Shown here: in pieces, positions 19,170 through 26,209 of the stretch
Numbering within the stretch: position 1 is the first letter of the stretch
How the letters are laid out: the number at the start of each line of letters is the position of its first letter
Assembly (NCBI RefSeq): GCF_003058225.1
Contig: NZ_QBUG01000003.1
Span: 62,001 to 126,000 of the forward strand
Direction of reading: 5' to 3'
DNA length: 64,000 bases
Source of the DNA: Promicromonospora sp. AC04
GTDB taxonomy: Bacteria; Actinomycetota; Actinomycetes; Actinomycetales; Cellulomonadaceae
Made by a program: the position numbers and the translations under genes
Notes under the pieces: generated by a model
What the model saw: only the letters and a program-made list of their open reading frames with translations
Database searches by the model: none
What the model was told of the DNA's origin: nothing

Positions 19170-20606
19170 TCAGGCAGGAGAGACGGGGATATCTGTGTAG
19201 CTGCTGGACAGCTTGGCGCGCGACTCGTCGGTCGACACCCGCCAGGAGCGTGCTCGGAAGACCAGGAGGGCGGAGAGCACCGCGAGGAGCTCGCCCCCCG
19301 GCACCTTCAGCTGCGGCGCACCGCCGCCCAGGAGGCCACCGGCGCCCACGGCGACCGCGTTGCCCACACTCCCGGCGAGCGGGAGGCCCGCGCCGAGGAG
19401 GCCAGGACCGCCCGCGTGGACGACACCGGCCGTCGCGACGCTCAGCGCCCGCGCGGTGTCCGCAGCGGTCGCCCCGAAGGGGGCGCCCGCCTGCATCAGG
19501 TCGAGCATCGCGTGCTGGACCCCGGCTGAGGTCCAGACCACGACACCCGCGACGTCACCGGAGTCCTGCAGCGGCCCCGGGTACGTCGGCTCAGTGTGCC
19601 CCTCGGCCTGTCCGGCCGGGATCACGGTAGTGGTCTCGCCCGGCGCGGAAGGCTCGGCAGGCGGGAGCTCCGGGTCCAGCAGACCGGGCACGGGGGCGAG
19701 CGGCTCCACGATCGGGCTCAGCGGCTCGACGACCGGAGCGAGCGCATCACCCACGGGAGCGACGACCTCGCCGACCGGCACCAGGATGGGCGCCAGGACG
19801 TCCGTGACCGGAGCGGTCGCCGGCTCGAGCGCCTGCAGGACCGGGTCGGTGACACCGCCCACGATGTCGGTCACCGGGGAGACCACGCCGACGACGGGGG
19901 TCAGCAGACCACTGGTCACCGGGGCCAGCGGCTCGGTCACCGCACCGACGACCGGAGCCAGCGGCGAGACGACCTCCCCGACGAGGCCCGTCACCGGAGC
20001 GAGCTGCTCACCGAGCGGCTCGGTCACCGGCGCGACGGCCTTGCCCACCTGCTCGGCGACGGGCTTGAGGATCGGGTCGGAGACCTGCTCGACGACCTCC
20101 GTGGCCTGCGCCACGGGCTCCTCGGTGACATCCGCGATGATCGCGCCGACTGGTTCCGTCACCGCCGTCCGGACCGGCTTCGTCACCGGCTCGAGCAAGC
20201 CCTCGGAGACCGCCTCGACCGCGCCCTCGACGGTCTTCGTGCTGGGCTCGGCTACCTGCGCGGCCGGCACGGGAGCCGCCTTCGCGTCAGGCTCGGCCGC
20301 CTGCACGGCCGGCTCCGAGGCGACGGCCGGCTCCGAGGCGACGGCCTGCGGCTCGGCCGCGGGTCCGGCAGCTGCCTCGTCTGCTGCCACCCCGAGCGCG
20401 CCCGTGGCCTTCGCGACGGTCTCGACCGTCGCCTCCACCGTGTCGCTGACGACCGAGCCGAGCGACCCGCGGTCGGCAGCACTCGAGGGAGCCGCGAGGG
20501 TGACGCCGAGCGCGAGGCCCGCGGCGCCGAGCGCGAAGGTTCCGACGACGCGCGCGACAACGCGACGGAGGGTGTCCCCCGTGCTCGTCATCGCGTCCTT
20601 CGACAT
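19170..20606 (-). CDS. secreted Val/Pro-rich repeat protein
   Basis: A 478-residue protein not assigned to a known family. It has a signal peptide (hydrophobic residues about 19-43, SSAAD cleavage region). Residues about 140-310 are a string of short Val/Pro repeats such as EPLAPVTSGLL, GEVVAPVGDAL and GGVTDPVLQAL, with a spacing of roughly 7 to 14 residues, suggesting an extended or helical hydrophobic rod. The C-terminal 100 residues are Gly/Ala-rich with one hydrophobic segment (LLAVLSALLVF) and a 27-residue polar tail; there is no LPxTG/LAxTG. The start is ATG 20606; an in-frame ATG five codons later with AAGGA before it is an alternative. The next gene encodes the LAQTG protein. Confidence 0.75.
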   Translation of the reverse strand: MSKDAMTSTGDTLRRVVARVVGTFALGAAGLALGVTLAAPSSAADRGSLGSVVSDTVEATVETVAKATGALGVAADEAAAGPAAEPQAVASEPAVASEPAVQAAEPDAKAAPVPAAQVAEPSTKTVEGAVEAVSEGLLEPVTKPVRTAVTEPVGAIIADVTEEPVAQATEVVEQVSDPILKPVAEQVGKAVAPVTEPLGEQLAPVTGLVGEVVSPLAPVVGAVTEPLAPVTSGLLTPVVGVVSPVTDIVGGVTDPVLQALEPATAPVTDVLAPILVPVGEVVAPVGDALAPVVEPLSPIVEPLAPVPGLLDPELPPAEPSAPGETTTVIPAGQAEGHTEPTYPGPLQDSGDVAGVVVWTSAGVQHAMLDLMQAGAPFGATAADTARALSVATAGVVHAGGPGLLGAGLPLAGSVGNAVAVGAGGLLGGGAPQLKVPGGELLAVLSALLVFRARSWRVSTDESRAKLSSSYTDIPVSPA

Positions 20607-20851
20607 CGGTCTCCCGCTCTCCGGTCCGAGACGGACCGCTCAGCAGACATGCATACACATTAAATCTGCGTGGCGTTACGAGGATCGGCAACTGCATACC
20701 TGCGGTTTGCGGATCGAGAATTTTGTGCTTGGGAACCAGGGTATGTCGGAAGAGGCGCTATATCTCGGCCATCTCGTGGCAATGAGCACTATTAGCCCGA
20801 CGCCGAAGACCTGCGGGTGAACTTGTTCCAGGTCGGGCCAGGCGGACCAGG
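20607..20851. other. AT-richer noncoding leader/promoter region
   Basis: The 245-base gap upstream of the secreted repeat protein is clearly lower in GC than its surroundings, especially 20650-20815. I find no gene with a ribosome-binding site and no riboswitch class I can name. It probably holds the promoter of the surface-protein pair and a leader of uncertain length. Confidence 0.5.
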
Positions 20852-22087
20852 TCAGCCGACCGTGGCCCCGAAGACGAGCCCGAGAACATAGGTGACAGCC
20901 GCCGCGCCGAAGCCGATGGCAAGCTGGCGCAGCGCCCTGGTGAGCGGAGAGGTCCCCGACAGCAGGCCGACGACGGCGCCCGTCACCAGCAGCGCGAGAC
21001 CGACGAGCACCGTCGCGACGACGACTGCCACGAGCCCGTCGAGACCGAACAGGTAGGGCAGCACCGGGACGATGGCCCCGGACGCGAAGAAACAGAAGGA
21101 GGAGACTGCCGCGCCCCACGCGGTTCCGTGCGCCTCCAGGTCGTCGGCGTCGGCTCCGCTCGCCGCACCGCCGTCGAGGTCGGACCCCGAGGACCGCTCC
21201 CTGGCGAGCGAGTCCTCCAGGAGCGAACCGCGGTCCGAGGTCGTGACCGCGAGCCGGGCGAGCACGGCGTCGGCGCGCGCCGTCGCCTCCTCGATGCTCA
21301 TCCCCCGCGCTCGGTACACGAGCGCGAGCTCGTTCGCGTCGACGTCGAGGTTCGGCAGGGCGGCGTCCGCGTCGGGCGACGGCGACGACGCCTCGAGCAG
21401 CTCCCGCTGCGAACGCACCGACACGAACTCGCCCGCGCCCATCGAGAGCGCACCCGCGAGGAGACCGGCGAGCCCGGTCAGCAGCACGGTGCTCGTCGCG
21501 ACGCCGGAGGCGCCGATGCCGAGCACGAGTGCGAGGTTGGACACGAGCCCGTCGTTCGCGCCGAACACCGCGGCGCGGAACGTGCCCGACAGCCGGTTCC
21601 GCCCCCGGGTGGCCAGCGCGCGCACCACCTCTTCATGGATCTGCTCGTCGGCCGCCATGGTGACGGTGGCGTCGGCGTCGTGCGCGTACGACGACCTGGC
21701 CTCGGCCCGCTGGGCGAGCGCCAGCACGAAGACGCCGCCGAAGCGGCGCGCGAGGAACCCGAGGCCGCGGGTCCGCAGGTCGCCCCGCACGGGCGCGCCG
21801 ACGTCGGGCCCGAGGAGGCCCAGCCAGTGCGACTCGTGCCGCTTCTCCGCACGCGCGAGCGCGAGCAGGATCTCGCGCTCCTCGCCCGTACGCCGGCCCG
21901 CGAGGTCCCGGTAGACGGCGGCCTCGGCTCGCTCGTCGGCGAGCAGCCGCCGCCACCGCCGGATGTCGGAGGGGGTCCGAGGGCGGGACGGGTGCAGCTC
22001 CTGCGCGCGCTCGGCAGGCGTGGGTGTGCTGCCGGGCGAGCGACGGGCGGGGTCGGACGGAACGTGAGGCACATCGTCATCATGCAC
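20852..22087 (-). CDS. ferritin-like/VIT1 (CCC1) fusion iron or manganese transporter
   Basis: A 411-residue membrane protein. Residues about 40-180 are a ferritin-like (rubrerythrin-type) helical domain, with metal-ligand patterns DERAEAAVYRDL, EKRHESHW and ADEQIHEE. Residues about 185-411 are a VIT1/CCC1 transporter with five membrane segments, including FGANDGLVSNLALVLGIGASG and the ALSMGAGEFVSVRSQRE loop. Proteins with this architecture, such as MbfA, export iron or manganese across the cytoplasmic membrane. Start GTG 22087 lacks a clear ribosome-binding site. Divergent from the RNase H-like gene (171 bases). Confidence 0.92.
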   Translation of the reverse strand: MHDDDVPHVPSDPARRSPGSTPTPAERAQELHPSRPRTPSDIRRWRRLLADERAEAAVYRDLAGRRTGEEREILLALARAEKRHESHWLGLLGPDVGAPVRGDLRTRGLGFLARRFGGVFVLALAQRAEARSSYAHDADATVTMAADEQIHEEVVRALATRGRNRLSGTFRAAVFGANDGLVSNLALVLGIGASGVATSTVLLTGLAGLLAGALSMGAGEFVSVRSQRELLEASSPSPDADAALPNLDVDANELALVYRARGMSIEEATARADAVLARLAVTTSDRGSLLEDSLARERSSGSDLDGGAASGADADDLEAHGTAWGAAVSSFCFFASGAIVPVLPYLFGLDGLVAVVVATVLVGLALLVTGAVVGLLSGTSPLTRALRQLAIGFGAAAVTYVLGLVFGATVG

Positions 22088-22258
22088 ACGGATCGCCGAG
22101 CGTGGGTTTCGTGGGTCCTGGGCCCAGGGTTCGCTGTGCCGAACTCTCGATCCGGGCTCGGCCGCGAACAGCCTTGCCGTCGGCCCAGCTCCCGGCGCGA
22201 CTCACAAGGCGCCCGCTCCCCGGCCTGCCGTCCGGATTCTCGGGCAGAAGGATGCACA

Positions 22259-22867
22259 ATGGACGCCGTGATCATCGTCAGCACGCACGGGTCGGCCGCG
22301 CCCGGCGGCGCGATCGGATGGGCGTGGATCAACCACGCGGGCGGGCAGTTCGACTCGGGCGGCGCGGCCCAGGGGAACGACCAGGTCGCCGCACTCTCCG
22401 CCCTGCTCCGCGCGATCGAGGCGCACCCCGGCAAGGAGCCGCTGCTCGTGGAGTCCGGTTCGCAGTACGCCATCCGGTCCGTGTCCGAGTGGTCCGAGGG
22501 ATGGAAGCGCAACGGCTGGCGCTCCCCGTCCGGTGAACCCGTACCGAATCTCGACCTGGTGCAGGGCGTCGATCGCGCCGTCGCGGAGCGCACCGGCCCG
22601 GTCCGGTTCCACTGGGTGCGCGGTCACGTGGGCAACCCGTACAACGAGCGGGTCGACCAGCTCGCCGGCTTCGCCGCCGACGAGTGGGCCGCGGGACGCG
22701 GCGGCGTCGGCGAGATGCTCGTCCCCGACGCCGGGATGATCCCCGACGCCGAGCTGCGGGGCGGCAGCCTCACCACGGAGGCGCGCGACAGCGTGGCGCC
22801 CCTCACGCCTCCGGCCCCGGTCGGGACCGGGGCCGGGCGGACGTGGGAGTCGGGAACCCTCTTCTAA
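22259..22867 (+). CDS. RNase HI-like protein lacking most catalytic residues
   Basis: A 202-residue protein whose first 140 residues align end to end with RNase HI. The ATG at 22259 has AGAAGGA upstream. Of the four acidic catalytic positions of E. coli RNase HI, Asp10 is His10 here (VSTHGS), Glu48 falls in a V-A-A stretch near residue 43, Asp70 is Gly67 (ESGSQYA); only the Asp134 equivalent (NERVDQLA, Asp133) is kept. The basic handle region WSEGWKRNGWRSPSGEP is conserved, so nucleic-acid binding could remain. Residues 141-202 are an extra tail ending SGTLF. It is unlikely to cut RNA:DNA hybrids in the usual way; function unknown. Confidence 0.82.
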   Translation: MDAVIIVSTHGSAAPGGAIGWAWINHAGGQFDSGGAAQGNDQVAALSALLRAIEAHPGKEPLLVESGSQYAIRSVSEWSEGWKRNGWRSPSGEPVPNLDLVQGVDRAVAERTGPVRFHWVRGHVGNPYNERVDQLAGFAADEWAAGRGGVGEMLVPDAGMIPDAELRGGSLTTEARDSVAPLTPPAPVGTGAGRTWESGTLF

Positions 22868-22924
22868 GGGCCGTTCGCAGCTGGGGGCTCTCGCCGCCCA
22901 GCCGGGCCCGCGGGGCGTCGGCGG

Positions 22925-24463
22925 CTACAGGCCGACGAGCAGCAGCTCGTCCGCCGTCTGCGCGGCCGGGGCGATCCGACCGGGGGCGACCGGGTCGGCG
23001 TCGCCGGCGCTGTCGTCCCCGCTGACCGTGTCGTCGGCCGTCTCGCGGACGAAGAGCGGCACGGGCTTCGCCGTGCGGGCACTGAAGTCGAGCCGGTCGG
23101 CGACGGCGCGGGCGTGCTGCGCCATGTCGTGCGCGATGGTGACGCTCTCGCCGAGGTACGCGCTCGGGTCGATCAGGCGACGGATCTCGTCGCGGTCGAA
23201 GTAGGCGCTGACCGTCGCGTTCCGCACGAGCAGGTCGAGGAACTGCGCGTCGCCGACGGCCGACTCCTGCGCAACCTCGTACACGACCTCGTGCGCCTTC
23301 TGCCGGCCGATGCGCTCGCCCAGCTCCATCATGAGCGACTCCGAGCCGATGAGGCCCTCGCTCAGGGACAGGTTGGCGCGCATCCGCTGCTCGTCCAGCT
23401 CGAGGCCGTCGAGGATCACGTCGAGGCGGGTCAGGATGTCGCCGGCGAGCACGGTGGCGCGCTTGACGGTCTCCTCCAGGAGGTCGGTCATGCCGCCGTT
23501 GGCCTCGTGGTCGTGCTGCATGGACTCGAGCGCGGGCGCGGCGAGCGCGCGCAGCTGGGCGCTCATCGACAGGAGGTCGAGGGCGAGCTGCGGGTTGCGC
23601 TTGTGCGGCATGGTCGAGCTGCCGACGGTGCCGTCCGGGATCGGCTCGAACGCCTCGCCGAACTCCGGCTGCATCATCGAGTAGATGTCCTTGCCGATCT
23701 TGCCGGCGGTCCCGGCGACCTGGCCGAGGACGAGCACGAGCTCGACGATGCCGTCGTTGATCGCGCGCGACGGGACCGGCATGGTGCCGAGCCCGAGGTG
23801 GTTGGCGACCCGGCGCTCGACCTCGCGCCCGGCGGGGCCGAACGACGCGAACGTGCCGACGGCGCCGCCCATGAGGACCCGGAACAGCCTGTCCTCGAGG
23901 CGTTCGAGCCGGTCGGTGTGGGCCGTGAGCTCGTCGATCCAGACGGCGACCTTGAAGCCGAACGTGACCGGCACCGCGTGCTGGCTGTGCGTGCGGCCCG
24001 CCATCGGCACCGCGGCGGACGCCTCCGCCTGCTTCGACATGCCGCGCAGCACCTTGGCGAGCAGGTCCTTGACGGCGCGGTGCGCGTCGCGCAGCACCAG
24101 GACGTCGGCGGTCTGCGTGATGTTCTGCGTGGTGGCGCCCCAGTGCACCCACCCGCCGTACTCCCGCCCGACCACGCGGGCGAACTCCTCGATGAGCGGC
24201 ATCAGGGGGTGGCTGGCCGACACGGTCTCGGCCGCCACGCGGGCGAGGTCCAGCTTCTCGATCTGGGCCGCCCGAGCGATCGTCTCGCCCGCCGGCTCCG
24301 GGATCAGGCCCACCTCGGCCTCGGCCAGCGCCAGCGCGGCCTCGACGTCGAGCCTCGCCTGGAATCGGTTCTCGACGCTGTAGAGGCACGCGATCCCGGC
24401 GTCGGGCACGCGTCCGTCAGTGAAGTGTCGAATCGATTCGCCATTCATCCCTGGTTTCCCCAC
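22925..24463 (-). CDS. adenylosuccinate-lyase/PcaB-family lyase, substrate uncertain
   Basis: A 512-residue fumarase/aspartase-superfamily enzyme. Superfamily loop GSSTMPHKRNPQ (catalytic Ser) and GWVHWGATTQN and AGRTHSQHAVP blocks are all present, so it should be an active tetramer-forming beta-elimination lyase. It differs from the housekeeping actinobacterial PurB in sequence style and carries a 40-residue Asp/Ala-rich C-terminal tail. The lyase might belong to aromatic or other side metabolism, since a ring-cleavage operon lies just upstream on the same strand, but this is only context. Start is GTG 24463 or ATG 24448; a candidate promoter sits at 24666-24694, about 200 bases upstream. 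Confidence 0.85.
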   Translation of the reverse strand: MGKPGMNGESIRHFTDGRVPDAGIACLYSVENRFQARLDVEAALALAEAEVGLIPEPAGETIARAAQIEKLDLARVAAETVSASHPLMPLIEEFARVVGREYGGWVHWGATTQNITQTADVLVLRDAHRAVKDLLAKVLRGMSKQAEASAAVPMAGRTHSQHAVPVTFGFKVAVWIDELTAHTDRLERLEDRLFRVLMGGAVGTFASFGPAGREVERRVANHLGLGTMPVPSRAINDGIVELVLVLGQVAGTAGKIGKDIYSMMQPEFGEAFEPIPDGTVGSSTMPHKRNPQLALDLLSMSAQLRALAAPALESMQHDHEANGGMTDLLEETVKRATVLAGDILTRLDVILDGLELDEQRMRANLSLSEGLIGSESLMMELGERIGRQKAHEVVYEVAQESAVGDAQFLDLLVRNATVSAYFDRDEIRRLIDPSAYLGESVTIAHDMAQHARAVADRLDFSARTAKPVPLFVRETADDTVSGDDSAGDADPVAPGRIAPAAQTADELLLVGL

Positions 24464-24641
24464 TCAGTTCTTGTGTCGTACGTGACTGGACGTGCTCTGG
24501 CCACCTCGTCCCCGTCTCGGGGTGGGGCGGCCGGCGAGTTCCTTCTCCACGTCGTACCCGACTACCGCGAGACCTAGCCCGCTGGTTTGCCGTGCCGAAC
24601 CCGCTGTGCCCAAATGCGCTTGCATCGACTTGCTGCACCGA

Positions 24642-24694
24642 ATTGTGGAAGAAGATGCGTCAGCCAGCCTAGCGGAAATGTTTCCACAATGTAA
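24642..24694 (-). promoter_or_regulatory. minus-strand promoter with palindromic operator
   Basis: On the minus strand TTACAT (24694-24689) and TAGGCT (24671-24666) are separated by exactly 17 bases, a good sigma-70-type promoter facing the lyase gene. The spacer contains a GGAAA-CA-TTTCC palindrome (24674-24685). In addition ATTGTGGAA (24642-24650) and TTCCACAAT (24682-24690) form a 9-bp inverted repeat flanking the -10 box. The arrangement suggests repression by a dimeric regulator, possibly LacI-like. Confidence 0.6.
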
Positions 24695-24962
24695 CGAGCG
24701 TGAGGTCCATCACACACGTTGCTCCCTGGATGCCGCCCCAGACCTGGCCTTTTGCAGCCGATCGAACGGCAGTGGGTGAACTTTGAGAACACCGACGGCC
24801 GTCTCGCATCGCGGAACGGCCGCGCTCGTTCGCCAGCCGGCGTCTGCCCGGGATACGCAGAGAGCCCGGCCGCATCCGCCACTGGATGGCGTGCGACCGG
24901 GCCCTGCTGTCGGTGCGGGCACCCGCTACAGGTACCGGCTGTTCGGCGCGAGCGTGGTGCGG

Positions 24963-25103
24963 TCAGCCCGCAGGCGCTTCGTCGGCCGGGGCGTCGCGTT
25001 CCTCGCGTTGCGACGCGTATGTGTCGCTGACGCTCCGATGCAGGAGCGTGATCCGGCGAGGGTTGGCGATGGAGTGGTACTGGGCGTCGTCGGCGTCCGT
25101 CAT
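24963..25103 (-). CDS. 46-residue small protein
   Basis: A short open frame that begins ATG 25103 with a very strong GGAGGAGG four bases upstream and ends TGA. The predicted protein is polar and charged (ITLLHRSVSDTYASQREERD in its middle), with no membrane segment or signal. I do not recognise it. The ribosome-binding site, clean stop and actinobacterial codon bias argue for translation. Confidence 0.55.
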   Translation of the reverse strand: MTDADDAQYHSIANPRRITLLHRSVSDTYASQREERDAPADEAPAG

Positions 25104-25270
25104 GATCCTCCTCCGGTGCAGGCGTACGAGCTACGGTGCACGTGGTTCTCCGCTGGTGTGCGGGTCTCCCATTTTCGTTGATACCGAGTCGCGCCGTCGA
25201 CCGAAGAGCCTGTGACGTCGGCCTCACCGCACCGTCGCAACTTTGTCGCGGGCGCGATCGTTGGTGTGGC

Positions 25271-26209
25271 TCAGTCGCCCGGGGCCAGCACGACGTCGAA
25301 CCGCGTGCGGGCCCAGGTGCCCTCGACCACGCGGCCGTCCGGCGTCGGCGTGCCCGCCGGCAGCTCCTCGAAGTCCATGACCAGCGAGTCCTTGACCCCG
25401 AACACGGAGTCCGCGGCGAGCAGCTCGTCGCCGCGCACGAAGATGTGGGTCACGAGCGTGCGCAGCCCGGGCGCGGTCACCATGAAGTGCAGGTGCGCGG
25501 CGCGCATGGGCGACCGGCCCGACGCCGCGAGCAGCGCGCCCACGGGCCCGTCGTGCGGGATCGGGTACGGGGTCGGCGTGACCCCCCAGAAGCAGTAGCC
25601 GCCGTCGTCCTCCGAGAAGAGGTGGGCGCGGCCAGTGGTGCGGTCGTCGCCGTACTGGACGTCGTAGAAGCCGTCCTCGTCGGCCTCCCACACCTCGATG
25701 CGCGCGCCCGGCACGGGCTTGCCCGACGTATCGGTGACCGTGCCCTCCACCCAGCACGGCTGGCCGGGGGCGCCGCCCGCGATGTCGCCGCCGTTGTTGA
25801 TGCGCGGGGCGTCGTCCACGAAGAACGGGCCGAACACGGTGGCTTCCGTCGCGTTCGCGTACGCCTCGTTGTTGATGGCGATCGTCTGCATGGACGCGCC
25901 GAGCACGTCGGACAGCAGGATGAACTCCTGGCGCTTGTCATCGGTGATGTGGCCCGCGGCGGTGAGGAACTCGATGCCCTGGTTCCACTCGTCCTCGGTG
26001 AGGCGCACCTCGCGCAGGAACGCGTGCAGGTGCCGGGTCAGGGCCTGCAGGACGGTCTTCAGCCGCTCGTCGTCGGCGCCATCGAACGACGCCGCCACGC
26101 GGTCGGTGAGCTCCTGCTCGCGGGCGGCCTGTTCGGGCGTCGTCGGCCCACCGGTCTCGCTCGTGCGGGTCTCACCCGTGCCGTGCTCGCTCACGCTGGT
26201 CTCACTCAT
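25271..26209 (-). CDS. intradiol ring-cleavage dioxygenase (hydroxyquinol/catechol 1,2-dioxygenase type)
   Basis: A 312-residue non-haem Fe(III) dioxygenase that opens an aromatic ortho-diol between the two hydroxyls. Ligands expected from catechol 1,2-dioxygenases are all visible: Tyr182 (GFYDVQY), Tyr215 ([10 protein letters not shown]), His239 and His241 (AAHLHFMV). The ATVFGPFF block and helical N-terminal domain are typical; length and sequence style favour hydroxyquinol 1,2-dioxygenase, giving maleylacetate. Its start overlaps the end of the hydroxylase reading frame by 8 bases, so the two are coupled. No maleylacetate reductase gene is present nearby. Confidence 0.9.
   Translation of the reverse strand: MSETSVSEHGTGETRTSETGGPTTPEQAAREQELTDRVAASFDGADDERLKTVLQALTRHLHAFLREVRLTEDEWNQGIEFLTAAGHITDDKRQEFILLSDVLGASMQTIAINNEAYANATEATVFGPFFVDDAPRINNGGDIAGGAPGQPCWVEGTVTDTSGKPVPGARIEVWEADEDGFYDVQYGDDRTTGRAHLFSEDDGGYCFWGVTPTPYPIPHDGPVGALLAASGRSPMRAAHLHFMVTAPGLRTLVTHIFVRGDELLAADSVFGVKDSLVMDFEELPAGTPTPDGRVVEGTWARTRFDVVLAPGD

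Larger units (their letters stand above)
24464..25270. other. 800-base intergenic region with one small gene and one promoter
   Basis: Between the lyase and the dioxygenase I can support only the operator/promoter at 24642-24694 and the 46-residue gene at 24963-25103. Longer open frames here have Arg/Pro-rich compositions and no ribosome-binding site, and I do not call them genes. Confidence 0.6.

Noticed and set aside
20607-20851. c-di-AMP (ydaO) riboswitch before the secreted repeat protein
   Set aside because: Location is suggestive but no consensus core could be matched.
24574-25227. Long minus-strand frame across the lyase-dioxygenase gap
   Set aside because: No ribosome-binding site, basic low-quality composition, and it overlaps the better supported promoter and small gene.
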